Shown here one piece after another: positions 43,638 to 52,923 of a stretch of DNA of 64,000 nucleotides. Origin of the DNA: Rhizobiaceae bacterium. GTDB taxonomy: Bacteria; Pseudomonadota; Alphaproteobacteria; Rhizobiales; Rhizobiaceae. Location: positions 310,001-374,000 of the forward strand of contig JAHBYW010000003.1 in NCBI GenBank assembly GCA_019635755.1, written 5' to 3'. Within the stretch, counting starts at the first letter, position 1. Every line of letters starts with the position of its first letter. The position numbers and the translations under genes are program-made. Below the pieces are notes generated by a model, which searched no databases, was not told where the DNA came from, and saw only the letters and a program-made list of their open reading frames with translations.

Positions 43638-46013
43638 ATGAACATTCTCGAACGCATGACGTCCATGGACTACGGCCCGGCGCCGGAGGCGCGCAACGAG
43701 GCCGATGGCTGGATCGCGGGCAAGGACTTTTCGAAGGCTCTGTTCATCAACGGCGAGTGGAAGGCGTCGTCGTCGGGCAAGAGCTTCGCCACCAGCGAGC
43801 CGTCCACCGGCAAGCCGCTGGCGAACATCGCGGAAGCCACCGCCACCGACATCGACGCGGCGGTCGCCGCGGCGCGCAAGGCACTGCCGAAATGGAGCGC
43901 CGCCTCCGGCTTCCAGCGCGCCAAGGTGCTCTATGCCATCGGCCGCGCCATGCAGCGCCACCAGCGCCTGTTCGCCGTGCTCGAATCGATCGACAACGGC
44001 AAGCCGATCCGCGAGAGCCGCGACATCGACGTGCCGCTGGCAATCCGCCACTTCATCCATCATGCCGGCTGGGCGCAGGCGCTGGACCGCGAGTTCCCCG
44101 GCCATCAGGCCGCCGGCGTCGTCGGCCAGATTATCCCATGGAACTTCCCGCTGCTGATGTTGGCCTGGAAGGTCGCGCCGGCTCTGGCAGCCGGCTGCAC
44201 CGTCGTGCTGAAGCCGGCGGAGTTCACGCCGCTCACCGCGATCCTCTTCGCAGAAATCTGCGCGCGCGCGGGCGTGCCGAAGGGTGTGGTCAACATCGTG
44301 CACGGCGCGGCGGAGGCCGGTGCTGCCATCGTCAACCACCCGGACGTGGACAAGATCGCCTTCACGGGGTCGTCGGAGGTCGGCAAGATCATCCGCAAGG
44401 CCACCGCCGGCTCGGGCAAGAAGCTCTCCCTGGAACTCGGCGGCAAGTCCGCCTTCATGGTGTTCGAGGATGCGGACCTCGACTCGGCCGTCGAGGGGCT
44501 GGTGGACGGCATCTGGTTCAACCAGGGCCAGGTCTGCTGCGCCGGCTCACGGCTGCTGATGCAGGAGGGCATCGCAGACGCCTTCATCGCCAAGGTGAAG
44601 ACGCGCATGGGCCGGCTGATCGTCGGCAGTCCGCTCGACAAGAACACCGACATCGGCCCGCTGGTCGACCGCACGCAGCTCGACCGCGTGAGCGGCATGG
44701 TCGCCGAAGGCGCCCGGCAGGGCGCGCTCTGCTGGCAGCCGGACAATGCGCTGCCGTCGTCCGGCTACTATTTCCTGCCGACGCTGGCGACCAATGTCGC
44801 CCCGGCGAACATCCTCGCGCAGGAGGAGGTGTTCGGGCCGGTGCTCGCGGCCATGACATTCCGCAACACCGACGAGGCGGTCGAACTTGCCAACAACACG
44901 CGCTACGGCCTCGCCGCCTCGGTGTGGAGCGAGAACGTGAACCTCGCGCTGCATGTCGCGCCGCAGCTCAAGGCGGGTGTGGTGTGGATCAACGGCACCA
45001 ACATGTTCGATGCCGCCTGCGGCTTCGGCGGCTATCGCGAGTCTGGCTTCGGACGGGAAGGCGGTCGCGAGGGCATGTTCGAGTACCTTAAGGCGCCGTT
45101 GCCGTATGGACCGACGATCGCGCCGTCGCCGAGGGCCACCGGCGTGGGCGAACCGATGCCGGCAGACGGCACCATCGACCGTACGGCGAAGCTTTTCATC
45201 GGCGGCAAGCAGGTGCGGCCCGACGGCAATTATTCGCTGCCGGTGCTGGATCGGAAGGGCAGGCTGGCCGGTGAAGCCGGCCTCGGCAGCCGCAAGGATA
45301 TCCGCGACGCGGTCTCGGCGGCGCGCGGCTGCAAGGCCTGGCCGGAGGCAACCGCCTACAACCGCAGCCAGGTGCTCTATTTCCTGGCCGAGAACCTCTC
45401 CGCTCGCGCCGAGGAATTCGCGGCAAGACTTGTCCAGCTGACCGGTACGGGTTCCAAGGCGGCACGGGCCGAAGTGGATCTCTCGGTCGAGCGGCTGTTC
45501 GAGTTCGCGGGGCTGGCCGACAAGTTCGAGGGTCGCGCGCACCAGCCGCCGGCGCGGGCGGTGACGCTGGCGCTACACGAGCCCGTCGGGGTGGTTGGCA
45601 TCGTGTGCGGGGACGACCAGCCGCTGCTCGGCTTCATCTCGCTGGTCGCGCCGGCGCTGGCCATGGGCAACACGGTCGTCGCGGTGCCGTCGGAAAAGCA
45701 CCCGCTGCTCGCCACCGATCTCTACCAGGTGATCGAATATTCCGATCTGCCGGCCGGATCGATCAACATCGTCACCGGCAGGAGCGGCGAGCTCGCGTCG
45801 GTGCTGGCCAAGCATGACGACGTCGACGGCCTGTGGCTGGTGACCGACGCCGCGACCGCGAAGGCTGCCGAGGCCGAATCGATCGGCAACCTCAAGCGCG
45901 TCTGGACGTCGAACGGCAAGGCGATCGACTGGCGCTCGGACCTTGTCGGCGGCGAAACCTTCCTTCGCAAGGCGATCGAGGTGAAGAACGTCTGGGTTCC
46001 CTACGGCGACTGA
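43638..46013 (+). CDS. ALDH16-type aldehyde dehydrogenase with degenerate second domain
   Basis: A 791-aa protein of two aldehyde-dehydrogenase units. The first (about 20-500) is complete: Asn169 in IPWNFP, Lys192 in LKPAEFTP, Glu266 in LELGGKSAF and catalytic Cys300 in NQGQVCCAG. The second (about 515-791) aligns in outline (VLDRKGRLAGEAGLGSRKDI, VVAVPSEKHPLLATDL) but lacks PWNFP (GDDQPLL instead), lacks the catalytic Cys and stops early. Length and layout match the ALDH16 family, in which the second domain is structural. It follows deoC, whose acetaldehyde it could oxidise; the substrate is otherwise open. Confidence 0.88.
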   Translation: MNILERMTSMDYGPAPEARNEADGWIAGKDFSKALFINGEWKASSSGKSFATSEPSTGKPLANIAEATATDIDAAVAAARKALPKWSAASGFQRAKVLYAIGRAMQRHQRLFAVLESIDNGKPIRESRDIDVPLAIRHFIHHAGWAQALDREFPGHQAAGVVGQIIPWNFPLLMLAWKVAPALAAGCTVVLKPAEFTPLTAILFAEICARAGVPKGVVNIVHGAAEAGAAIVNHPDVDKIAFTGSSEVGKIIRKATAGSGKKLSLELGGKSAFMVFEDADLDSAVEGLVDGIWFNQGQVCCAGSRLLMQEGIADAFIAKVKTRMGRLIVGSPLDKNTDIGPLVDRTQLDRVSGMVAEGARQGALCWQPDNALPSSGYYFLPTLATNVAPANILAQEEVFGPVLAAMTFRNTDEAVELANNTRYGLAASVWSENVNLALHVAPQLKAGVVWINGTNMFDAACGFGGYRESGFGREGGREGMFEYLKAPLPYGPTIAPSPRATGVGEPMPADGTIDRTAKLFIGGKQVRPDGNYSLPVLDRKGRLAGEAGLGSRKDIRDAVSAARGCKAWPEATAYNRSQVLYFLAENLSARAEEFAARLVQLTGTGSKAARAEVDLSVERLFEFAGLADKFEGRAHQPPARAVTLALHEPVGVVGIVCGDDQPLLGFISLVAPALAMGNTVVAVPSEKHPLLATDLYQVIEYSDLPAGSINIVTGRSGELASVLAKHDDVDGLWLVTDAATAKAAEAESIGNLKRVWTSNGKAIDWRSDLVGGETFLRKAIEVKNVWVPYGD

Positions 46014-46169
46014 GCCTGCCGGCAGGTCGAAGGGCAAGGTGGGCCGGCCGGCGCTCTCTCGGACAACGGCCATGCGCTTCTCGGCGCCACCCGCCCCTGG
46101 CGCGCCGTCCCGCATTGAGCGCAGCGCCCGCTTGTGCCATTGACGGTGCCGCGAGCCGGAGGGGATTTC

Positions 46170-47015
46170 ATGAAACTGGTGCGGTATGGCAAGACGGGCG
46201 CCGAAAAGCCCGGGCTGATCGATGCGGACGGCAGGATCCGCGACCTGTCGAAGGTCGTGGACGACATCGGCGGCAAGACGCTCGATCCGAAGACGCTGAA
46301 GAAGCTGGCAAAGATCGATCCCAAGACGCTGCCGGCCGTGCGTGGCACGCCGCGTTTCGGCCCCTGCGTGACGGGCACGGGCAAGTTCATCTGCATCGGA
46401 CTGAACTACTCCGACCACGCCGCCGAGACGGGCGCGACCGTGCCGCCGGAGCCGATCATCTTCATGAAGGCGACGTCGGCGATCACCGGGCCGAACGACG
46501 CGTTGCTGATCCCCAAGGGGTCGAAGAAGACCGACTGGGAGGTCGAGCTGGCGGTCGTGATCGGCAAGACCGCGAAATACGTGTCGGAAGCTGACGCGAT
46601 GGACTACGTCGCCGGCTACTGCGTGGCGCACGACGTGTCGGAGCGGCATTTCCAGGCCGAGCGCCACGGCCAGTGGACCAAGGGCAAGTCGGCCGACAGT
46701 TTTGGCCCGATCGGCCCCTGGCTCACGACGAAGGACGAGATCGCCGACCCGCAGAACCTGAAGATGTGGCTGAAGGTCAACGGCAAGACCATGCAGGACG
46801 GCTCGACGAAGACGATGGTCTACGGCGTGCGCTACCTGGTCGCCTATCTGAGCCAGTTCATGTCGCTGCAGCCGGGCGACATCATCTCCACCGGCACGCC
46901 GCCCGGCGTGGGGCTCGGCATGAAGCCGCCGAAGTTCCTCAAGGCCGGCGACAAGGTCGAGCTCGGCATCGAAGGGCTGGGGAGCCAGACGCAGACCTGC
47001 GTGCAGGACAGCTGA
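46170..47015 (+). CDS. Fumarylacetoacetate hydrolase family protein
   Basis: A 281-aa FAH-fold enzyme. The start MKLVRYGKTG follows GGAGGGGATTTC. Metal and active-site blocks are GLNYSDHAAETG, EPIIFMKATSAITGPND, DWEVELAVVIG (metal Glu/Asp) and GYCVAHDVSERHFQ. STGTPPGVGLGMKPPKFLK near the end is the family C-terminal signature. Such enzymes hydrolyse or decarboxylate beta-diketo acids; sequence cannot pick one, but 2,4-diketo-3-deoxy-sugar acids are common for this subgroup. It is codirectional with the ALDH gene (156 bp gap) and the FMN dehydrogenase. Confidence 0.9.
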   Translation: MKLVRYGKTGAEKPGLIDADGRIRDLSKVVDDIGGKTLDPKTLKKLAKIDPKTLPAVRGTPRFGPCVTGTGKFICIGLNYSDHAAETGATVPPEPIIFMKATSAITGPNDALLIPKGSKKTDWEVELAVVIGKTAKYVSEADAMDYVAGYCVAHDVSERHFQAERHGQWTKGKSADSFGPIGPWLTTKDEIADPQNLKMWLKVNGKTMQDGSTKTMVYGVRYLVAYLSQFMSLQPGDIISTGTPPGVGLGMKPPKFLKAGDKVELGIEGLGSQTQTCVQDS

Positions 47016-47197
47016 CGCGATCCCTGGTCTTGCTTGGGAACCGGTGACCATCGCGCTGGCCTGGTCGGCGCGGTCGGGCGCACAGATGGACAGGTCGCCC
47101 GTCTAGCGCTCGCCGAGCCGGCCGCCGGCCCCCTTCCGCCATACCGCGCGCCGCGCTAAGCAGCGGCCGCGCACCGAAAGCGAAGCGGAGAACCCAG

Positions 47198-48340
47198 ATG
47201 ACGCGGCCGATCACCTGTATCGCCGATCTTCAGCGGCTCGCGAAGAAGCGTGCGCCGAAGATGTTCTACGACTACGCGGATTCGGGCGCCTACACGGAAA
47301 GCACCTACCGAGCCAACGAGGCCGATTTCGGCGCGATCAAGCTGAGGCAGCGGGTTGCCACCGACATGCGCAACCGCACGCTGGCCAGCACGATGATCGG
47401 CCAGCCCGTCGCGATGCCAGTGGCGCTCGCGCCGGTCGGCTCGACCGGCATGCAGCATGCGGACGGCGAAATCCTCGCGGCCCGCGCGGCCGAAAAATTC
47501 GGCGTGCCGTTCACGCTGTCGACTATGAGCATCTGCTCGATCGAGGACGTGGCCCAGAATGTCTCCAAGCCGTTCTGGTTTCAGCTCTACGTCATGCGCG
47601 AGCGCCAGTTCGTGCTGAACCTGATCGATCGCGCCAAGGCCGCCGGCTGCTCGGCGCTGGTGCTCACGCTCGACCTGCAGATCCTCGGCCAGCGCCACAA
47701 GGACGTGATCAACGGACTGTCCGCGCCGCCGAAGCTGACCCTTCGCAACATGGCCAATCTCGCCACCAAGCCGCGCTGGTGCTGGAACATGCTGCGCACG
47801 AACCGCCGCACCTTCCGCAACATCGTCGGCCACGCCAAGAGCGTCACCGACCTGAAGTCGCTGTCGGCCTGGACGAACGAACAATTCGACCCGGCGCTGT
47901 CGTGGGACGACATCAAGTGGATCAAGGACCGCTGGCGCGGCAAGCTGATCCTGAAAGGCATCCTCGACGCGGACGACGCAGTCAAGGCGGCCGAGAGCGG
48001 CGCCGACGCGCTGATCGTGTCGAACCATGGCGGGCGTCAGCTCGACGGCGCCATGTCGTCGATCCAGGCGCTGCCGGCGATCGCCGCTGCCGTCGGTGAC
48101 AGGATCGAGGTGTTCATGGACGGCGGCATCCGCTCGGGCCAGGACGTGATCAAGGCGCTGGCGCTGGGCGCCAGGGGCGTCTTCATCGGCCGCGCCTTCG
48201 TCTACGGCCTGGCGGCGATGGGCGAGGAGGGCGTCACCACGGCGCTCAACGTCATCCGCAAGGAGCTCGACATCACCATGGCGCTCTGCGGCCTGCGCGA
48301 TGTGAGCGACGTGGGTCCGCAGATTCTCGTGCCGCGCTGA
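47198..48340 (+). CDS. lldD: FMN-dependent alpha-hydroxy-acid dehydrogenase (L-lactate dehydrogenase type)
   Basis: A 380-aa flavoenzyme oxidising L-lactate or another 2-hydroxy acid, usually at the membrane with quinone as acceptor. Family blocks are MFYDYADSGAYTESTYRAN, ALAPVGSTGMQHADGE, FQLYVMRERQ, LTLDLQILGQRHKD, the catalytic His in SNHGGRQLDGA, and MDGGIRSGQDVIKALALGA. Length matches LldD. It is separated from the FAH gene by 182 bp, so it may have its own promoter. The lactate assignment is by family; glycolate or mandelate relatives share the motifs. Confidence 0.9.
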   Translation: MTRPITCIADLQRLAKKRAPKMFYDYADSGAYTESTYRANEADFGAIKLRQRVATDMRNRTLASTMIGQPVAMPVALAPVGSTGMQHADGEILAARAAEKFGVPFTLSTMSICSIEDVAQNVSKPFWFQLYVMRERQFVLNLIDRAKAAGCSALVLTLDLQILGQRHKDVINGLSAPPKLTLRNMANLATKPRWCWNMLRTNRRTFRNIVGHAKSVTDLKSLSAWTNEQFDPALSWDDIKWIKDRWRGKLILKGILDADDAVKAAESGADALIVSNHGGRQLDGAMSSIQALPAIAAAVGDRIEVFMDGGIRSGQDVIKALALGARGVFIGRAFVYGLAAMGEEGVTTALNVIRKELDITMALCGLRDVSDVGPQILVPR

Positions 48341-48650
48341 TATGGCCGTGATCTGAACAGGGGTGTGGGTCGGAGCCTCACCCTGCCGAAGACCCGTTCC
48401 TCTGGTCAGCGCCGCGACCTGAATTGGGTCGGCGCGTGCATAGGACCGTGTCTACAACCGGCCGTTGATTGCCGCCAACTCCGCCCCGGCGCCGCGCCCG
48501 GCATAGCCTCGCTGCCATACACAAAAGACCGCATTTCTGCGGGTTTCAGCGTCTGAAACCTGCGTTTTCGATTCACGTTCAAATCACGGAGGCCGTGAGA
48601 CCAGGTTTACTGTTCGTCAACGATTGTGGCGGGCAAAACGGGAGTTCTCG
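48341..48650. other. 310-bp intergenic region with a strong palindrome
   Basis: Between lldD and the heme peroxidase gene, both on the plus strand. The only clear structure is the 25-nt palindrome at 48539-48563. Frames here are short and unsupported, and the peroxidase ribosome site (GGGAG) is at its end. Confidence 0.5.
48539..48563. promoter_or_regulatory. Palindrome upstream of the heme peroxidase gene (operator or terminator)
   Basis: GGTTTCAG (48542-48549) and CTGAAACC (48553-48560) are perfect arms around CGT, extended by two more G-C pairs and a G-T pair. GTTTTC follows, so it could end lldD transcription. It also lies 88 bases before the peroxidase ATG, where an operator would be expected. 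Sequence alone does not decide. Confidence 0.5.
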
Positions 48651-50336
48651 ATGCGGCATGGACCGGCCTTCGACGGGAGCGCGCTCGGCGCTTTCTTCGC
48701 CGGCACGACGGCGGTGGCAGACACCGCGACACGAGGATGTCCGCATGCCGCGCGCTCCGGCACGCTCGCCCAGGGATCGCTGCTGTTCGACTATGCGCCG
48801 GCCGAACGCCTGCCCGAAGATGCCTCCGCCGGCGAAGCGTCGTTTCAGTCGATGCGGCAGAAGCTCGAACTGCTCGCCGACAAGATCGCCAGCGAAGGGC
48901 TCTCGACCGATCCCGCGCTCGACAATGACGAACTGCCCGCCGGCTACACCTATCTCGGCCAGCTGATCGCGCACGACATGATGCGCTCGCGCCGCTTCGA
49001 GGCGAGCGGCATGCGCGCCGCGTCGAGCTATGTCGGCGACACGACGCCCGGCCTCGACCTCGACTGCATCTACGGCGAGGGGCCGGACCGCGCCGCGCTC
49101 TACTACGCCTCGTCGCCGGTCACGACCGCAGGGCGCCGCTACATGCTGCGGCTCGGCCGCGTCAGCCCGGTGGGGTTCAAGTTCAACGGCAAGCCGGTGT
49201 TCTCGGGCGAGGCGGAGGACATCCCGCGCGCGCCCGTCTGCAACTTCATCGCGGGCGACCGCGACCGCGCCGCGACCTACGAGCCGCTGATCGCCGACAC
49301 GCGCAACGAGGACAATCTGATCCTCTCGCAGATGGTCGTGCTGTTCCACAAATTCCACAACAAGGTCGCCGCCGCCGGCACCGCGACCTGGGACGAAGAG
49401 ACCTTCGACCGCACCCGCGCCATCGTCGAGCTCGCCTGGCGCGCGATCGTGCGCGAGGACTTCATGCCGCGCCTGCTCGACCCGAAGGTTCGCCTCTTCT
49501 ACGAGGCGCTCCTGCAGGGCCGCGTGGCGGACGATGCGCCGAAGCCGCTGCGCGATCTCGGCAGCCGGCTGATTGCGGGCGAGATCGGCCTGCCGCTGGA
49601 ATCGACCTTCGCGGGTTTCCGCTTCGGCCATTCGATGGTCCGGCCGCACTATTCGCTGAACGACGTGTTCGTGCCGTCCGGCACGGCGCCGGTGGTGCCG
49701 GACCTCGACGCGATCATGGCCTTCCAGGGACTGACCGGCGGGCGCTTCCTGCCGATGACCGCCGACTGGGTCATCGACTGGCGGCGTTTCTTCCAGCTCG
49801 ACCCGGCCGACGCGATCGGTGACGACGCCGTCGTCAATCCGGCCCGCAAGATCCGCCCGATGATGCCATCGCGGCTGGCAGGGGATTCGACGAAGGCGGA
49901 CGCCGACCGGCTGGCGCTGCGCACCCTGCTGAAGGGCTACGCCTTCCGCCTGCCGACGGGGCAGGCGCTGGCCGCCCGTCTCGGCGTGGCCGACGTCGTG
50001 CCCGAAGCGGCGATCCGCGCTGCGCTGTCGAAGCCGGTCAACGAGTTCCAGCCCTACGGCGAATTGCCGGCGGCAGACATCGACCTGCTCAGCGAGCGCA
50101 CGCCGCTCTTCTTCTACGTGCTCGTCGAAGCAGAGCACGTCGCCGCCGGCCGGCGTCTCGGGCCGGTCGGCTCGCACCTCGCCGCACTTCCCATGGTTCA
50201 GGGCCTGATGGCCGCCGACCGCTCGCGCGACGCCGACGCGGCGCGCGACGCGGCGGCGATCGGGCTCGGCGTACCGCGTTCGATGCGTGACCTCGTTCTG
50301 CTGGTGGACCCGAAAGCCACCGGCCAACACCCGTGA
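48651..50336 (+). CDS. Animal-type heme peroxidase
   Basis: A 561-aa member of the peroxidase-cyclooxygenase superfamily. ATG at 48651 follows GGGAG; the longer TTG frame lacks a ribosome site. Distal haem-side residues are Gln104 and His108 in YLGQLIAHDM. The DTRNED block (216-221) and LFHKFHNKVA follow, and the proximal haem ligand is His327 in FRFGHS. There is no clear signal peptide, so location is uncertain. Such bacterial enzymes may oxidise halides, thiocyanate, phenols or peptides. It is followed 24 bp later by the 150-aa unknown gene, probably in one transcript, and lies beside an orphan YcaO and its regulator. Confidence 0.9.
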   Translation: MRHGPAFDGSALGAFFAGTTAVADTATRGCPHAARSGTLAQGSLLFDYAPAERLPEDASAGEASFQSMRQKLELLADKIASEGLSTDPALDNDELPAGYTYLGQLIAHDMMRSRRFEASGMRAASSYVGDTTPGLDLDCIYGEGPDRAALYYASSPVTTAGRRYMLRLGRVSPVGFKFNGKPVFSGEAEDIPRAPVCNFIAGDRDRAATYEPLIADTRNEDNLILSQMVVLFHKFHNKVAAAGTATWDEETFDRTRAIVELAWRAIVREDFMPRLLDPKVRLFYEALLQGRVADDAPKPLRDLGSRLIAGEIGLPLESTFAGFRFGHSMVRPHYSLNDVFVPSGTAPVVPDLDAIMAFQGLTGGRFLPMTADWVIDWRRFFQLDPADAIGDDAVVNPARKIRPMMPSRLAGDSTKADADRLALRTLLKGYAFRLPTGQALAARLGVADVVPEAAIRAALSKPVNEFQPYGELPAADIDLLSERTPLFFYVLVEAEHVAAGRRLGPVGSHLAALPMVQGLMAADRSRDADAARDAAAIGLGVPRSMRDLVLLVDPKATGQHP

Positions 50337-50360
50337 AGAAGCCAGCAACAGGAGAGACAG

Positions 50361-50813
50361 ATGGCAACCTTGACCAAAGAGCGTAAGCAGACCCTGACCG
50401 CCGAGCGCGCCGCGGAAATCCGCAAGCGCAAGCCGATCCGCAAGATCACCGCCGCCGACATGTCGAAGTTCGGCCGCCTGATCATGGAACTGGCGCTCGA
50501 CCACTCGAAGATCCCGCTGCCGCACGAGCAGGACAAGATCCGCGCCTTGCTGCAGGCGAACGGCGCGATCATCCCGCCGGAGGTGAAGAACATCACCATC
50601 GTCGCGCAGGAAGTCGACTCGGTGATCATCACCGTGCCGCCGACGGAGCTGATGGAGCAGACACTCGCCCAGCTCGCAGCCGAGACCGACGCGGGCGCGA
50701 TCTATCCGCTTCCGGCAGCCTACGAGTTGATGGTGCGCGACATGTTCGAGGGCAGCCTCGAGGACTTCTATGAGGTCCGCGTCGCCGACTACACGCTGGG
50801 CTTCTGCCGCTGA
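50361..50813 (+). CDS. Unknown 150-aa protein, cotranscribed with heme peroxidase
   Basis: The protein begins MATLTKERKQTLTAERAAEI with a ribosome site AGGAGAG. A basic N-terminus (to about 30) leads to a helical segment (MSKFGRLIMELALD), then ANGAIIPPEVKNITIVAQEVDSVIITVPP (about 70-100), which resembles the nitrile-hydratase-like leader (NHLP) fold used by some RiPP precursors. The C-terminus is acidic, ending SLEDFYEVRVADYTLGFCR with one Cys. Unlike classical precursors it lacks a Cys/Ser/Thr-rich core. The similarity is by eye and weak; an accessory subunit of the peroxidase is an equally fair reading. The gene ends inside the convergent regulator gene. Confidence 0.65.
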   Translation: MATLTKERKQTLTAERAAEIRKRKPIRKITAADMSKFGRLIMELALDHSKIPLPHEQDKIRALLQANGAIIPPEVKNITIVAQEVDSVIITVPPTELMEQTLAQLAAETDAGAIYPLPAAYELMVRDMFEGSLEDFYEVRVADYTLGFCR

Positions 50814-52834
50814 TGCGGCTGTGACTCGCTGACAACGGGAAGGCCTGCGATCGCCAGGCCTTCCTTCAGCCTCTCGCGCTTGGATTCCGCCGCGAAGGGG
50901 AAGATGTCCAGGAACCACGCCACGATGGCGCGTTCGTCGGCCGGCCCGGTGCCGCGCCACGACTGCCTGGCGGCGCCGACCAGCCGCCGCGCCGCGTCCC
51001 TCGCCTCCTCCTTCTGCCCGAGGAAGGCATGCGCCGCCGCCTTCCAGCCGAACAGCGGCACGAGGAACTCGCCGCCCTTTTCGGCCGAGATGATCGACTG
51101 GCGGTAGTCGCCGCTCTGGAAGTGGATGTGGCTGAGGATCGCGTGGAAGAAGTTCGACGCGTGCGGATGCGTCTGCATGGCGCGGGCGGCGCGTTCCTTG
51201 GCCACCTTCACATTGCCGCAGATGGCCGTGCCGTGCGCCGCAGACATCAGCAGCGCGGGATCGGACGGGTTCAGTTCCTCCGCCAGTTCGAAGGCGAGCT
51301 CCGCCTGGCGGAAGCGCTTGGTCAGAGCCAGTGACCAGCCGAGCGTCACCTGGCAGCGAGCGTCGAGCGGCTCGAGCTCGACGGCCTTGTGGGCCAGCCG
51401 CAGCGCATATTCCTCGCGATCGAGGTTGCGGCGGATCCCGGGGAAGACGATGTGGCGGCTGTTGTAGATGCCGGCGAGGCTGGCATGCGCCGGGCCGAAC
51501 TCGGGCGCCATCACGATGACGTCGCGGAAATGACGCTCCGCCTCACCCTCCGCGTCGGGATCGAATTTCTCGAGCAGGAACACGCCCTTCATCCATCGGT
51601 CGAACGCCAGGATGTTGCCGCGCTCGATGTTCTGGGCGCGCTGCAGCCGGTCGGCGGAGAGGTAGATGTTGAAGGCCGCGGCCAGGCTCTTGACGATGCG
51701 CTCGCCGACGGTGGGCCATTCGTCGTTGCCGACGAACAGGAACTCGCTCCACACCACCCGCTTGTTCTCGGCCTCCACCAGTTTGACGGTCAGGCCGATG
51801 CGCTCGCCCGCATCCACGGCGGCGACGTGCAGCGCATAGGCGAACTGCTCCCGAGACAGGCCGGACGCGGCCTCCGCCGAATAGCCCGAATCGATCACGA
51901 CCCAGTGGCGGAACCGCGCCAGCGAGGCCAGCAGCATGTGGCGCAGGCCCGCGGCGATGTGACGGCTCGCCTCCGCAGTGCCGGTCTCGACCGCGTCGAG
52001 GAACACGACCGGCTTCATGTGAAGCTGTTCCGGCGGCCGCGCACCTTCCGCCCCGCCGCCCGACTGGCGCCCGGCCATCCCGGTCTGCACGGCGCCGACG
52101 AGATCGAGCGTCTCCTTGTCGGGCTGCAGGTCGTAGTCGTTGGAGAGCTTCTCCCGGAATGCGTCGAACACCCGCAGCGCCGACGCGGGATTTCCGGCCT
52201 CGGCCTTGTGCCGCATCAGCTCCCGGATCGCGAGTTCGTGCGTCGGGTCGAGCGCCAGCAGCGCCTGCGCGGCCTGCGCGCGCCGATCGGGGCTGAGGTC
52301 GGAGACGGCGAGGCTCTCCAGGCGCTGGATGAACAGCCCGTGCCACTTCTCGCGCATGACGAAGAGCCATGAGCCGAACGACGGGTCGATGTCCTCATAG
52401 CCGTAGAGCAGCCGCTCCGGCACCACGCCGCCCTCGGCGAGCGCCGGCGAGACGTTGCCGTGGCCGAGCTCCTCGTAGGCCGACATCATGTCGATCTCGA
52501 CATTGGCCTCGATGAGCGACACCTTGTCCTGATCGGCCTCGAGGATCTCGCATTCGGCCGCGTCGGCCGCGATGCGAATCTGGCGCAGGCACTGCCGCAG
52601 CGAGCCGCGCGCCTGCGTCTCTCCGTTCTCGCCCCACAGCAGCCCCGCCAGCCGCTCGCGCGTCTCCGATCGGCCGGGCTTCAGCGCCAGATATGCAATC
52701 AGCGCCGCCGCCTTGCGGCTCTTCAGGTCGAGCGGGGCGAGGTCGGGCAACGTCACGGCGAAGCCGTCGCACAGTCTTATGTGCACCGGCATGCTGGCGC
52801 GATCGGCCCGGTCAGGCATCATCATCACGCGCAC
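50789..52834 (-). CDS. SARP/BTAD-type transcriptional regulator with TPR-like C-terminal region
   Basis: A 681-aa regulator. An N-terminal OmpR-like winged helix (about 15-105: HIRLCDGFAVTLPDLAPLDLKSRKAAALIAYLAL) is followed by a bacterial transcriptional activator (BTAD) domain (about 110-250, ending SALRVFDAFREKLSNDYDLQPD). The central part (about 285-400) looks like the TolB/adenylate-cyclase-linked sensory segment; TPR-like helices follow (DAEGEAERHFRDVIVMAPEFGPAHASLAGIY and later). Start GTG at 52834 is preceded by GGAGAG; ATG 52792 is an alternative. SARP/BTAD regulators often control secondary-metabolite clusters, consistent with the adjacent YcaO gene. It overlaps the 150-aa gene at its 3' end. 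Confidence 0.88.
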   Translation of the reverse strand: MRVMMMPDRADRASMPVHIRLCDGFAVTLPDLAPLDLKSRKAAALIAYLALKPGRSETRERLAGLLWGENGETQARGSLRQCLRQIRIAADAAECEILEADQDKVSLIEANVEIDMMSAYEELGHGNVSPALAEGGVVPERLLYGYEDIDPSFGSWLFVMREKWHGLFIQRLESLAVSDLSPDRRAQAAQALLALDPTHELAIRELMRHKAEAGNPASALRVFDAFREKLSNDYDLQPDKETLDLVGAVQTGMAGRQSGGGAEGARPPEQLHMKPVVFLDAVETGTAEASRHIAAGLRHMLLASLARFRHWVVIDSGYSAEAASGLSREQFAYALHVAAVDAGERIGLTVKLVEAENKRVVWSEFLFVGNDEWPTVGERIVKSLAAAFNIYLSADRLQRAQNIERGNILAFDRWMKGVFLLEKFDPDAEGEAERHFRDVIVMAPEFGPAHASLAGIYNSRHIVFPGIRRNLDREEYALRLAHKAVELEPLDARCQVTLGWSLALTKRFRQAELAFELAEELNPSDPALLMSAAHGTAICGNVKVAKERAARAMQTHPHASNFFHAILSHIHFQSGDYRQSIISAEKGGEFLVPLFGWKAAAHAFLGQKEEARDAARRLVGAARQSWRGTGPADERAIVAWFLDIFPFAAESKRERLKEGLAIAGLPVVSESQPHQRQKPSV
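50838..50864 (+). terminator. Terminator-like hairpin after the peroxidase/150-aa genes
   Basis: A perfect 10-bp stem GGAAGGCCTG (50838-50847) / CAGGCCTTCC (50855-50864) with a seven-base loop, 24 bases after the stop of the 150-aa gene. The T-run is short (TTC). It lies inside the 3' coding end of the convergent regulator gene, so it constrains both. Confidence 0.55.
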
Positions 52835-52923
52835 CTCACTCTCTCCGCCAAGATGCTGGTTAAATCTGACAAATGCAACACGGACGGACGCCCCGCCATA
52901 TATAGAGCGGCCGACGCTTTTGG

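Noticed and set aside
45180-46013. Second half of the ALDH protein as a frameshifted or pseudogene remnant
   Set aside because: The frame is intact and continuous, and the two-domain layout with a degenerate second half is that of the ALDH16 family.
48579-50960. 793-aa minus-strand open frame opposite the heme peroxidase
   Set aside because: Antisense shadow; the peroxidase motifs on the plus strand are unambiguous.
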